Assembly: GCF_000282115.1 (NCBI RefSeq)
Contig: NZ_AKJY01000101.1
Span: forward strand, 16,114-80,113
DNA from: Chryseobacterium populi
GTDB taxonomy: Bacteria > Bacteroidota > Bacteroidia > Flavobacteriales > Weeksellaceae
Length of the DNA: 64,000 nt
Direction of reading: 5' to 3'
The position numbers were made by a program, and so were the translations under genes. Below are positions 17,801 through 25,648 of the stretch, piece by piece; the first letter of the stretch is position 1; each line of letters starts with the position of its first letter. The notes under the pieces are model-generated. The model ran no database searches, had not been told where the DNA came from, and worked only from the letters and a program-made list of their open reading frames with translations.

Positions 17801-18118
17801 GATATGCATTGTTCCTTCAAAGCTGATGTATCTTGTAATAGCACCACCGATGAAGATAAAAACAAAGGCAAGGTGAAAAACCAAAACCGGCCATTTTTCT
17901 CTTTTCCAGAGTCTATATCTTCCGATATTTCCGATGAAATTCAGAATAAGCAAAAACATGATTAATTCAAACCATTTTGCTTCATAAATTAATGCTTTAG
18001 CTGTAGGTGTTCCGTAATCGTTTTCTAAAAACGTTGCATAAGCCATTGCAAATGCGAATATCAGCAATAATACAGCCATTGTTCTGGTTGAGATAAGAAT
18101 ATCTTGGAGCTTCTTCAT
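14840..18118 (-). CDS. ccsBA: Cytochrome c biogenesis protein, ResB-CcsA fusion
   Basis: A 1092-residue inner-membrane protein joining the two parts of system II cytochrome c maturation, which carries heme out and attaches it to apocytochromes. The N-terminal part is ResB/CcsB-like: helices at about residues 15-100, then a large periplasmic domain. The C-terminal part is CcsA: several helices and the heme-handling motif WGRYWSWDPKETW near residues 990-1002. His-rich residues about 489-506 (HIHVEGDGHTHD) follow a central helix and a signal-peptide-like stretch, and could bind metal or heme (inference). A -7 box TATTTTTG reads on the minus strand at 18144-18137. Such fusions are normal in Bacteroidetes. 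Confidence 0.95.
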   Translation of the reverse strand: MKKLQDILISTRTMAVLLLIFAFAMAYATFLENDYGTPTAKALIYEAKWFELIMFLLILNFIGNIGRYRLWKREKWPVLVFHLAFVFIFIGGAITRYISFEGTMHIREGETSNEIVTDKNFFKIQIEEKGDVLNYQDVPYLMSPLHKDFNATYDFHGKEVKVVAKEYVQRKKDSLIADANGAEYLHLVSTGQTGRQNIYIKPGETKSINGTLVTFNRAIEGAVEFKNEGGKLLIKTPVDASFMTMATQATGNTKKDEFQPLVLRSLYSINELKLVVPEGLKKGKLLAFEGDRKKDQAVPDMLTVEIQGPKTKQLVDLSVEKGNPNAYKQVTMDGLNIMVGFGPKVYNTPFALKLDDFVMETYPGSSSPSAYESHVKIIDGGKETPYKIYMNNVLNHGGYRFFQASFDPDRMGTVLSVNHDYWGTLISYIGYTLLFGGMFFIFFWKGTHFWKLNKLLTNVSKKKTATVVLLLLSLGLSAQKIETHGTTDGSREHIHVEGDGHTHDAAPEMGTTQTQPQAAPQQNSLAQPLTKMRMISADEIIGRNKISKEHADKFGYLLVQNFEGRIVPINTEALDVLRKLYKKDEFKGTDGKSLSANQWFLSINTDTPSWTMVPIIKVGTKGGDELMKKTKANDEGYTSLMNLFPADANGNLTYILEHDYNIAFRKKPSEQTNYDKEIISVNERVQIFNEFFSGQFMRIVPVKNDANHTWHSWLDQKFEPDMESQQVMGPYFAEALAAQKSGDWSKADAELVKLSDYQQKWGKSVVPSKSKVDLEVFMNKVNINFKLLIFYTIIGGLLLILGFVELFKPNKILNKTIKVIIVLGLVGYLFHFLGLVARWYISGHAPWSNGYEAIIFISWVGISAGLLLYRNANALIPAAGFMVAVIMMGFAHGGSALDPQITPLVPVLKSYWLIVHVAIITSSYGFFALSMIIAVISLVFFIISNKPAYKLHHDTTLKELAIVSEMSLTIGLFALTVGNFLGGIWANESWGRYWSWDPKETWAFISIMVYAFVLHMRLVPGLRSRWAFHVATMFAFCSMVMTYFGVNYYLSGLHSYAAGDPVPVPAWVYIGISTMIALSAVSYFKFKQLNKK

Positions 18119-18345
18119 ATTTTTTTACTTGACATGCAAAAATAAGGATGATTAAGTAAAGGGTCGATAAAAAAAGCTGTTTTTTGTCATTTTGAAGCCC
18201 GGAACCGTTATTTTGAAACATTCTTAATAATAAGAAAAACAATGCAGAAAAAACAATTTTTAAAAGCAGGAAAAAACAGATTTATAATGCCTATCTGCCT
18301 GATTGAGACCGTCTATTCAAATTTGATAAAAAATGACACCAAAAA

Positions 18346-18927
18346 TCACTTTTCCAATGATATCTTTTTTCTGATTTTACTCAAAAATTCATGAGAAATC
18401 CCAAGATATGAAGCCACCTGCTGTTGGGTGAGACGTTGCTCCAGATGAGGGTATTTTTCTAAGAACTCAAGATAGCGTTTATCAGCTGTTTTATGCATTA
18501 ATGACAAAATTCTTCTTTGAAGTGCAACAGATGACTGCTGATTCATGATCCTGAAAAGCTTCTCTGTCTGAGGTATCGTCTGATACAACCGTTCTTTTTC
18601 TGTCTTTGAAATCATCAATACCCCGCTGTCTTCCAGAGCTTCAATATTTAATATGCTCGGTACATGATGAATAAAGCTGTCAAGGTCTGTAATCCACCAT
18701 TCTTTAGTTGCAAAATACAAAATCTGCTCAAAGCCGTCTTCCGTTAAAAAATAGACCTTAAAACATCCATCAATTACAAAACCTTCAAAAAAACAATATT
18801 CACCTTTCCTTAAAACAACCTCTTTCTTTTTAAAAGTTTTCAATTCAAAAGGTTCAGAGAAATCTTGAAATTCTTCTTTGGAAAGATGAATATATTTGTT
18901 GATGTATTGATGAAGCAAAGTGAGCAT
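18346..18927 (-). CDS. Crp/Fnr-family transcriptional regulator
   Basis: A 193-residue protein with a cyclic-nucleotide-binding-type sensor (residues about 20-110: FKKKEVVLRKGEYCFFEGFVIDGCFKVYFLTEDGFEQILYFATKEWW) and a C-terminal winged helix (HLEQRLTQQQVASYLGISHEFLSKIRKKI). The recognition helix Leu-Gly-Ile-Ser-His-Glu-Phe-Leu-Ser is typical of short Bacteroidetes Crp/Fnr proteins. It lacks a visible Fe-S cysteine set, so an FNR-type oxygen sensor is unlikely. It lies 60 nt downstream of the isochorismatase gene, and the probable promoter of that pair carries a TTGA-N6-TCAA dyad, a plausible binding site for this protein. Confidence 0.9.
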   Translation of the reverse strand: MLTLLHQYINKYIHLSKEEFQDFSEPFELKTFKKKEVVLRKGEYCFFEGFVIDGCFKVYFLTEDGFEQILYFATKEWWITDLDSFIHHVPSILNIEALEDSGVLMISKTEKERLYQTIPQTEKLFRIMNQQSSVALQRRILSLMHKTADKRYLEFLEKYPHLEQRLTQQQVASYLGISHEFLSKIRKKISLEK

Positions 18928-18945
18928 AAAGCTGTTTTAGTTACC

Positions 18946-18977
18946 ATAAAGATACCGATAACTTTCAGTATCTTTAT
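18946..18977. promoter_or_regulatory. Perfect 10-bp inverted repeat before the Crp/Fnr gene
   Basis: ATAAAGATAC, 12 nt, GTATCTTTAT, lying between the isochorismatase stop and the regulator start. It could be an operator, or an RNA hairpin modulating read-through. No T tract follows directly, so a plain terminator is less likely. Confidence 0.5.
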
Positions 18978-18987
18978 TTATTTAAAC

Positions 18988-19632
18988 TTATTTTATGTTT
19001 ATAAAATTATCGGTATTGACAATATCAGCATAAAGGTTTCCTAAAGCCGAAATTCCTGCCAGAAATGATCTTTGAACTTCTGATGCTTTTACAATCTGGC
19101 CGTTCAGTTCTCTGTCTCTGGTTGCTGTTGCATCTCCGACGATGGTATTCCTGAAACCAAAATCAAATGCAGCCCTGGTTGTAGATTCTACACAAACGTC
19201 TGTCATCATTCCTGTAATAACAAGATTTTTGATCCCTTTTACCTGTAAATATTCCAAAAGATCTGTTTCCCTGAAACTATTGGGATAATACTTTACAATT
19301 ATTTTTTCATCTTTTTGAGGTTTCACTGAAGAATTGATTTCGGCTCCTTCAGTATCCGGCAGGAAGAAAGTTGCGCCTTCATTGGTTGCAATATGCCTGA
19401 TGTGAATGACCGGAAGATTATTCCTTCTGAAATATTCCAAAACCTTTCGGGCTTTTTCACCTGCCTCCTCTGCTCCTGTCAAAGTCATATTTCCACCTTT
19501 GAAATAATCATTTTGTACATCGATAATTAATAATGCTGTGTTTTCCATGTTTTTCTTTTTCTGTGCGTTAACCGGTGATAATGAAATTAAAGTAAGACAT
19601 ACTGTCAAAATACATTTGAATACATTTTTCAT
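18988..19632 (-). CDS. Isochorismatase-like cysteine hydrolase with a signal peptide
   Basis: A 214-residue protein with the catalytic triad of the family: Asp in LLIIDVQNDYF, Lys in KIIVKYYPNSF, Cys in MTDVCVESTTRAAFDFGF. These enzymes hydrolyse amides or vinyl ethers such as nicotinamide, N-carbamoyl compounds or isochorismate; the substrate here is unknown. The core domain would start at an internal Met at 19548, but the frame continues 28 codons upstream into a clear Sec signal peptide (MKNVFKCILTVCLTLISLSPVNAQ), and the -7 box lies before that start. Export is therefore likely, which is unusual for a mostly cytoplasmic family. The downstream neighbour is a Crp/Fnr regulator. Confidence 0.87.
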   Translation of the reverse strand: MKNVFKCILTVCLTLISLSPVNAQKKKNMENTALLIIDVQNDYFKGGNMTLTGAEEAGEKARKVLEYFRRNNLPVIHIRHIATNEGATFFLPDTEGAEINSSVKPQKDEKIIVKYYPNSFRETDLLEYLQVKGIKNLVITGMMTDVCVESTTRAAFDFGFRNTIVGDATATRDRELNGQIVKASEVQRSFLAGISALGNLYADIVNTDNFINIK

Positions 19633-19943
19633 TTTTTTGTAAAATTTTATATGACAAAATTAGGCACATGAAAAATCCTGACATTTGAACTAGTTCAAAA
19701 AAATAATATAAAAAATATTTTTCATCAGATAAAGATAAAGGGTGATAGATTTGCTCTCTAAATTAAAGAACTTCGGCTGAATATAAATCATTCATTACAA
19801 ACTCATTCAGAAACAGAATGAAGGATAAATTATTAATAAACAAAATGAATTTTCAAAAAAATAAGTATAAATTACCATTTCTTTTTGAGTAAAAAAGATT
19901 CTTTTAATGTTGAAAAAACATTAAATTTGCCCACATTGATATT
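19633..19943. other. Divergent control region between isochorismatase and ftsK
   Basis: 311 nt. It holds the minus-strand -7 box and dyad described separately, and a plus-strand TAAATTTG (19922-19929) 15 nt before the ftsK start. No -33 box with normal spacing is seen for ftsK. No coding frame is supported. Confidence 0.6.
19655..19699 (-). promoter_or_regulatory. Promoter with FNR/CRP-like dyad
   Basis: The -7 box TAATTTTG reads on the minus strand at 19662-19655. TTTGAACTAGTTCAAA (19684-19699) is a perfect 16-bp palindrome containing TTGA-N6-TCAA. Its centre is about 41 nt upstream of the start expected from the -7 box, the classical class II activator position. Confidence 0.65.
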
Positions 19944-22463
19944 ATGGATAAAAAGACACAAACCAAACAGCAGGAATCGTCTGAAAAAGGCAAAATCTTA
20001 TCGAAACCCCGTATTTTTTTCGGGCTTATATTTATACTTTTTTCTGTAGTTCTTACCTTTTCGTTTATATCCTATCTGGCGAACTGGAAAGCAGATCAGA
20101 GTCAGGCCGGAACGATGCTTGACAAAGGGATAAAATCCTCAAATATTTTTGGAAAACTAGGCGACTGGTTGGGGAATCTTTTCATTTTTGAAAGCATAGG
20201 AGTTGCTTCTTTTATCATTGCATTTCTTTTTCTTGTTTTCGGAACCCTGATTCTGAAGAAAAAGACGTTTAAGCCCTGGAAAACCGTAGGACATTCATTA
20301 TTCTTCATCTGCTGGCTTCCCGTTTTATTTGGAGCCATCACCAAGGGACAGGGTGTTTTAGGCGGTGTATACGGATACCAGATCATGGATTATCTTAATG
20401 CCATTATCGGAGCCGTTGGTCTCTGGGTGGTATTGGCAGCAAGTATCCTTTTATATTTCATTTTAGAATTCAATCTGCGTCCGAGCTCAATTAAAAACAA
20501 ATTGAATGAGATCAATGAAAACACCATCGGGAAAGTAAAATCAATGATGCCTAGCTCTGATGAGAATTTCGAAGCCGATGAGGAGCTGGAAGAAGAAAGT
20601 AAAGAAAACGGGTCCAAGATTACGGTAACTGAAATAGTGGATACACCTGCAAAACCACAGGAACCTGTAAGTGTTCCTAAAGGTTTCCCTGAAGTTCCTG
20701 TTTCTACCAGCCTGGAAACAATTTCTACCCCTAACCAGACTTCATTTGATGATGAAAAAAATGCATCTCAATCGCTTAACCTGAATCTTAATACCAAACC
20801 AGGCATTCCGGTTTCAACCCCTGAGCAGGCTTTTGATATTAAACCTTCCCCAACAGCCCAGGAAAATATTAAATTCAATGTTGAGGTTGCTCCAGTAGTT
20901 GATATATTGGATGATTCTGACAGAAAATCCCAGGAACTGGTAGAAAAGCACGGTCTTTACGATCATAAACTCGATCTTCCCAATTTCCATATGCCTCCTG
21001 TTGATTTATTAAAAGATTACGGAAGTGAGGAAATATCTATTAACAAAGAAGAGTTAGAAGAAAATAAGAATAAGATCGTAGGCCTTTTAAAGAATTTCAA
21101 CGTTGGAATTGCTGAAATCAAAGCTACGATCGGACCGACCGTTACCTTATACGAAATTGTACCGGAAGCCGGAATACGTGTGGCCGCCATTAAAAAGCTG
21201 CAGGATGATATCGCCCTGAACCTTTCTGCATTGGGAATAAGGATCATCGCACCAATGCCTGGAAAAGGAACCATCGGGATTGAAGTTCCGAGAAAAAACC
21301 CTACCATGGTTTCCATGCGTTCTGTGATTGCTTCACAAAAATTCCAGAATACGGATATGGATCTGCCTGTTGTTTTCGGAAAAACCATTTCCAATGAGAT
21401 CTTCATGGCCGATTTATCAAAAATGCCGCACTTATTGATGGCCGGTGCTACAGGACAAGGAAAGTCGGTGGGTATTAATGCCATTCTTACTTCTCTTCTT
21501 TACAAAAAACATCCGAGCGAACTGAAATTCGTCATGGTAGACCCCAAAAAGGTTGAGCTCTCATTATACTCAAAAATTGAAAGACATTATCTTGCCAAGC
21601 TTCCGGATGTAGATGAAGCCATTATTACAGATACCAATAAAGTAATCAATACACTGAATTCTCTTTGTATCGAGATGGATACAAGATATGACCTTCTTAA
21701 AAATGCTTTCTGTAAAAATTTAAAGGAATACAACAAAAAATTCACGGAAAGAAAATTAAATCCGGAAAACGGACATCGTTATTTACCTTACATCGTTTTG
21801 GTGGTTGATGAGTTTGCAGATTTAATTATGACTGCAGGAAAAGAGGTTGAATTACCTATCGCAAGATTAGCCCAATTGGCAAGAGCAGTAGGAATTCACC
21901 TTATTGTCGCAACACAAAGGCCTTCCGTAAATGTGATCACAGGGATGATTAAAGCCAATTTCCCGGCAAGGGCAGCTTTCAGGGTGATTTCAAGTGTAGA
22001 TTCCAGAACGATTCTGGATTCTACGGGAGCTGATCAGCTGATCGGGAAAGGTGATATGCTTTATTTTAACGGAAATGAAATTTTAAGGCTTCAGTGTGCT
22101 TTTGTAGATACTCCTGAAGTAGAAAGAATTGCTGAATTTATCGGTGAACAGAAAGGATATGCGTCAGCATTTTTACTTCCGGAATATGTTTCTGAAGATT
22201 CTACAAGTACGGTAGGAGCATTTGACCCGAATGAAAAAGATGCCCTGTTTGAAGAAGCGGCAAGAATCATTGTTTCTACCCAGCAGGGATCAACTTCCAT
22301 GCTTCAGAGACAATTGAAGCTGGGATATAACAGAGCCGGAAGAATTATGGATCAATTGGAGGCAAGCGGTATTGTTGGCGGATTTAATGGCGCTAAAGCC
22401 AGAGAGGTTCTGATCAGCGACCTTCATTCTTTGGAACAGTTTTTGGAAGACCTGCGTAGTTAA
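19944..22463 (+). CDS. ftsK: DNA translocase FtsK/SpoIIIE
   Basis: An 839-residue septal DNA pump that moves chromosome ends during division. Four membrane helices lie in residues about 25-180, followed by an acidic and Pro/Ser-rich linker (about 185-335) and the motor. Walker A is GATGQGKS at residues 501-508, and Walker B is in YLPYIVLVVDEFADLIM. RGMI-type ATPase features include ARAVGIHLIVATQRPSVNVITG. The C-terminal gamma domain (residues about 770-839, LQRQLKLGYNRAGRIMDQLEASGIVG) is the winged helix that reads polarity sequences. Length and order are normal. Confidence 0.96.
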   Translation: MDKKTQTKQQESSEKGKILSKPRIFFGLIFILFSVVLTFSFISYLANWKADQSQAGTMLDKGIKSSNIFGKLGDWLGNLFIFESIGVASFIIAFLFLVFGTLILKKKTFKPWKTVGHSLFFICWLPVLFGAITKGQGVLGGVYGYQIMDYLNAIIGAVGLWVVLAASILLYFILEFNLRPSSIKNKLNEINENTIGKVKSMMPSSDENFEADEELEEESKENGSKITVTEIVDTPAKPQEPVSVPKGFPEVPVSTSLETISTPNQTSFDDEKNASQSLNLNLNTKPGIPVSTPEQAFDIKPSPTAQENIKFNVEVAPVVDILDDSDRKSQELVEKHGLYDHKLDLPNFHMPPVDLLKDYGSEEISINKEELEENKNKIVGLLKNFNVGIAEIKATIGPTVTLYEIVPEAGIRVAAIKKLQDDIALNLSALGIRIIAPMPGKGTIGIEVPRKNPTMVSMRSVIASQKFQNTDMDLPVVFGKTISNEIFMADLSKMPHLLMAGATGQGKSVGINAILTSLLYKKHPSELKFVMVDPKKVELSLYSKIERHYLAKLPDVDEAIITDTNKVINTLNSLCIEMDTRYDLLKNAFCKNLKEYNKKFTERKLNPENGHRYLPYIVLVVDEFADLIMTAGKEVELPIARLAQLARAVGIHLIVATQRPSVNVITGMIKANFPARAAFRVISSVDSRTILDSTGADQLIGKGDMLYFNGNEILRLQCAFVDTPEVERIAEFIGEQKGYASAFLLPEYVSEDSTSTVGAFDPNEKDALFEEAARIIVSTQQGSTSMLQRQLKLGYNRAGRIMDQLEASGIVGGFNGAKAREVLISDLHSLEQFLEDLRS

Positions 22464-22539
22464 AAGGAAATTCAACGTGAATTTAACTTTTGAAAGTGAA
22501 GAATGTCTAATGTTTACAGGTTATTATAAAAGTAAAAAA

Positions 22540-23187
22540 ATGAAAAAAATTATTTCAAAAATTATATTAGGTGGTTTTGTTATCGGAGCAGTAGGTTTAG
22601 CCAATGCTCAGAAAATTGATGCAAAAGCAAAAAAGATCCTCGATGATATTACAGCCAACTATAATTCTAAAAAGAACTCATATTTCAAGTTTTCTTTCGG
22701 AAGTGGTACAAATGAGCTTGTGGATAAAACAGAACCCGGAATTTATTATTCTGCAGGAGACAAATATAAGTTGAAAATAATGGGCACAGAACAGATTTTT
22801 GACGGAAATAAAATCTACAACATCAACGCTGAAGACATGGAAGTAACCATTGCAAAACCTAATGGCAGCAGCTCGATGTTCTCTCCTATCAATTATCTTT
22901 CTACTTATAGAAATGATTATAATGTAACTTATAATGGTAAGAAAAAAGTAAATGGCATTAATGCTGATTTTATCAAACTTACCCCAATCAAAGCAAATGG
23001 GATAAAATATGTTTATCTTTTTGTAGACTCTGTAAAAAAGCAGATGGTAAAACTGGAACAGCACGGAAATAATAAAGATGTTGCCGTAATTGCCATTAAG
23101 GAATACAAAGAAAACCAGGAACTGGATCCGAATATGTTTGCATTTGATAAGAATAAATATAAGAATTACGTAATTACAGAATTATAA
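22540..23187 (+). CDS. LolA-like outer-membrane lipoprotein carrier
   Basis: A 215-residue periplasmic protein. Start chosen at 22540, where MKKIISKIILGGFVIGAVG begins a Sec signal peptide cleaved after ANA-Q; an upstream in-frame ATG at 22477 would add 21 residues of non-signal sequence. The mature part has the LolA pattern: AKKILDDITANYNSKKNSYFKFSF, then alternating strands (GIYYSAGDKYKLKIMGTEQIFDGNKIYNIN), ending in VAVIAIKEYKENQELDPNMFAFDKNKY. LolA proteins ferry lipoproteins from inner to outer membrane; Bacteroidetes often have divergent copies beside ftsK. An LptF/G gene follows, so the neighbourhood concerns envelope assembly. Confidence 0.87.
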   Translation: MKKIISKIILGGFVIGAVGLANAQKIDAKAKKILDDITANYNSKKNSYFKFSFGSGTNELVDKTEPGIYYSAGDKYKLKIMGTEQIFDGNKIYNINAEDMEVTIAKPNGSSSMFSPINYLSTYRNDYNVTYNGKKKVNGINADFIKLTPIKANGIKYVYLFVDSVKKQMVKLEQHGNNKDVAVIAIKEYKENQELDPNMFAFDKNKYKNYVITEL

Positions 23188-23264
23188 AAGTGATTAAATC
23201 AGAAGCAAATCTCACGTTTTATGATTTTCCATTTTTACATAATGATAAAAAAATAATAAAATAT

Positions 23265-23292
23265 AAAGTCACAAAGAAAACTTTGTGGCTTT
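23265..23292 (+). terminator. Terminator after the LolA-like gene
   Basis: AAAGTCACAAAG pairs with CTTTGTGGCTTT (one G-U pair), 4-nt loop, followed by TTGA. It ends only about 18 nt before the LptF/G start. Confidence 0.8.
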
Positions 23293-23297
23293 TTGAT

Positions 23298-23305
23298 TAA
23301 TTTTG
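23298..23305 (+). promoter_or_regulatory. -7 box close to the LptF/G start codon
   Basis: TAATTTTG fits TAnnTTTG and ends 5 nt before the ATG at 23310, so the message would be leaderless or nearly so. No -33 box at normal spacing is visible. Confidence 0.5.
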
Positions 23306-23309
23306 GCGA

Positions 23310-24767
23310 ATGTTAAAAATACTAGACCGATATATCATAAAGACCTTCTTTGGGCCATTTTTCTTTATATTCAGTGTATTGTTTTTCATATTTATTGTAA
23401 ACATTATCTGGGTTCAGTTAGGGCAGTTTATGGGAAAAGGATTAAACTACTGGCAAATCATTAAGCTCCTGTTCTATCTGGGAGTAAGTGTTATCAGTAT
23501 GGTACTTCCTCTTACCATCCTTCTGGCAAGTATTATGTCTTTCGGTGAATTTGGAGAGCGGTATGAGCTAGCAGCCATGAAAGCTGCAGGAATTTCGCTC
23601 ACCAGAGTAATGGTTCCCCTCCTGGGAGTTACTGCGATATTATCGATTATGCTGTATTTCTTTTCAAATAATATCATTCCCGATTTCCAGAGGAAAGCCA
23701 AGAATATGCTCTTTAATATTGCCCAGACAAAGCCGGCCCTGAATTTCACACCCGGCCAGTTTATTGATCAGATTCCGGGATATATGGTGAAATTTGATCA
23801 GATTTACGGAGCTAATGACGAAAATATTGATGGTGTTTTTGTTCATAAAAAAGCAACGAGCTACGATAACCAAAGAACCATTGTTGCGAAAAAAGGAAAA
23901 TTCGTTCAGGCTGTAAACAAAAATTATTTAAAGCTTGTTCTTTATGATGGATATGTTTACGAAGATAATTTTGCCGGAAAAGGTGAAAATGTTCGTTTAA
24001 AACAACCCGATCAGGCAATTAAATTTGATTCTCTGACTTTGCATTTTGATGTGAGTGACCTTATTAATAAAGCTATTGAAGAAGAACAGATTACGGATGA
24101 TTACCGTTTCCAGACGTATAACCAGTTGAATAAAACGATCGACATCAATAAAAAAGAAAACGACAAGTTTTTCACAACGGTTACTTCAGATGTTCTGAAC
24201 CAAACCAATTCTGTTGTAAGCTATATGGATAAAAACAATAAGTCCAAAACACCTGCAAAGCTTCAGATGAAACTTGATACCGTAAAAACGGATAAAAAAA
24301 TGGAAATAGTCTATAATGCCTATAACCGTTTAGATAATTTAAAGTCTATGCTCGACGGAAAAACCAATGATTTTAAGCCTAATATAAAATATTTCAGTAA
24401 GGTGGTCATTTACCAGCAAAGGATACTCTCCTATTCGTTTACCTGTATTATTTTCTTTCTAATCGGGGCCAGCTTAGGGTCTATTATCAGGAAAGGAGGT
24501 ATGGGAGTTCCTGTAATTATCGCTATCGTTATTTTCATCATCTTCTATGTGATTAATGTAGGAATGGAAAATATGGCATGGTCCGGAAAGTTAAATCCTT
24601 ACCTCGCGGCCTGGCTTCCTAATATGATTCTTTTTCCTTTTGGAGTAATTATGACTTATAAAGCACTTACAGATTCACAATTGTTTGACGCCGAGAAATA
24701 TAAAGCTTTCTTAAAACCGATCACAAAGCGGTTTAGCAAGAACAAAGAACATAAAAGATATCAGTAA
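23310..24767 (+). CDS. LptF/LptG-type permease of lipopolysaccharide export
   Basis: A 485-residue inner-membrane protein. The N-terminus MLKILDRYIIKTFFGPFFFIFSV and the following helices (about residues 10-30, 55-80, 100-120) are characteristic of LptF/LptG, as is SFGEFGERYELAAMKAAGISLTRVM, the coupling helix that contacts the LptB ATPase. A large periplasmic beta-jellyroll domain spans about residues 130-360, and three helices follow (ILSYSFTCIIFFLIGASLGS; VIIAIVIFIIFYVINVG; LPNMILFPFGVIMTYKA). The protein extracts LPS from the inner membrane as part of an LptB2FG complex. Whether this is F or G cannot be decided from sequence alone. It has its own terminators on both sides. Confidence 0.93.
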   Translation: MLKILDRYIIKTFFGPFFFIFSVLFFIFIVNIIWVQLGQFMGKGLNYWQIIKLLFYLGVSVISMVLPLTILLASIMSFGEFGERYELAAMKAAGISLTRVMVPLLGVTAILSIMLYFFSNNIIPDFQRKAKNMLFNIAQTKPALNFTPGQFIDQIPGYMVKFDQIYGANDENIDGVFVHKKATSYDNQRTIVAKKGKFVQAVNKNYLKLVLYDGYVYEDNFAGKGENVRLKQPDQAIKFDSLTLHFDVSDLINKAIEEEQITDDYRFQTYNQLNKTIDINKKENDKFFTTVTSDVLNQTNSVVSYMDKNNKSKTPAKLQMKLDTVKTDKKMEIVYNAYNRLDNLKSMLDGKTNDFKPNIKYFSKVVIYQQRILSYSFTCIIFFLIGASLGSIIRKGGMGVPVIIAIVIFIIFYVINVGMENMAWSGKLNPYLAAWLPNMILFPFGVIMTYKALTDSQLFDAEKYKAFLKPITKRFSKNKEHKRYQ

Positions 24768-24768
24768 T

Positions 24769-24797
24769 AAAAAGATCCGGAAATTCCGGATCTTTTT
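24769..24797 (+). terminator. Terminator after LptF/G
   Basis: A 12-bp stem AAAAAGATCCGG / CCGGATCTTTTT with a 5-nt loop and a following T run. It starts right after the stop codon. Confidence 0.92.
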
Positions 24798-24900
24798 TTG
24801 TTTTTAATTTTTAAATTTACGAAGGTCTATAAGTTATAAATGAGGACTGATAAATACTCAACAAAATATTTAAACAGTAATTTCCCAATCTCTTAATCTT

Positions 24901-25545
24901 ATGAAAACTTCCTTATTCCTTCTAAGCCTAGTTTTTATTACTTCCTGTAAAAATGAAACGAATAAAACCGTTGATCAGAATTCTGCTGCTGCAGATACAC
25001 TGACTTTCGGACCCACAAAGGCCTCTTCTGTGAAAGAAAATAAAATACTGACCGTAGAGGATATAAAAAAGGAATACGGTATTCTTAACGGTGAACTCAG
25101 CAAAGGAAAACTCGATTCCCTGAGTTTTAAATATGAGTGTGACGAGAGATCAGGAGAAGTTACTTTTTATTCCGATAAAGAAGGCCTGAAAATTATAAAG
25201 CATTTTTATGCGGAATACAGTCATTTTTCTTCCGTTGAAAATTATTTTATTAAAAACGAGACTCCCTTTTTCATTTTAAAAGAAGATACATCCTGGAGCT
25301 TCGACGACGGTACTCCGGAAAAACCGGAAACAAAAGATGATATTATTGAGCAACGCATTTATTTACAAAATGGCAAAGCGATAAAATGCCTCGAGAAAAA
25401 CTACATGGTAAAGTCCAGTGGCTCCAGTCCTGATCCCGGTAAAATCCTTAATAAAGAGATACAGTGTTCCGGTGAGGAGTTATTGAAAACGTATGGGTTG
25501 CTGTTGAAGAGTAAGGAGAAAAGAGGTGAGATCAAATGCCTGTAG
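24901..25545 (+). CDS. Lipoprotein of unknown function
   Basis: A 214-residue protein. MKTSLFLLSLVFITSC is a lipoprotein signal peptide (Cys16), followed by a polar linker (KNETNKTVDQNSAAADT). The body has ILTVEDIKKEYGILNGELSKGKLDSLSFKYECDERSGEVTFYSDKEGLKIIKHFYAEYSH, an alternating strand pattern with no recognised motif. It is flanked by terminators on both sides, so it is a single-gene unit. It could be a periplasmic-facing outer-membrane lipoprotein; no family is recognised. Confidence 0.8.
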   Translation: MKTSLFLLSLVFITSCKNETNKTVDQNSAAADTLTFGPTKASSVKENKILTVEDIKKEYGILNGELSKGKLDSLSFKYECDERSGEVTFYSDKEGLKIIKHFYAEYSHFSSVENYFIKNETPFFILKEDTSWSFDDGTPEKPETKDDIIEQRIYLQNGKAIKCLEKNYMVKSSGSSPDPGKILNKEIQCSGEELLKTYGLLLKSKEKRGEIKCL

Positions 25546-25595
25546 AAAACATTATTTAAATGTCAGCTATTCTTTTCCAGAAATAATTACGTAAA

Positions 25596-25625
25596 AAAAG
25601 AGACCATCAAAAAACAGTCTCTTTT
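25596..25625. terminator. Bidirectional terminator between convergent genes
   Basis: AAAAGAGAC / GTCTCTTTT, 9-bp stem with a 12-nt loop and A/T flanks on both sides, between the lipoprotein (+) and frr (-). Confidence 0.85.
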
Positions 25626-25648
25626 ATATTTTCTTCAGTGCCTGAAAA

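Noticed and set aside
21017..21484. 155-codon minus-strand frame inside ftsK
   Set aside because: Antisense shadow over the conserved motor domain, no promoter or terminator.
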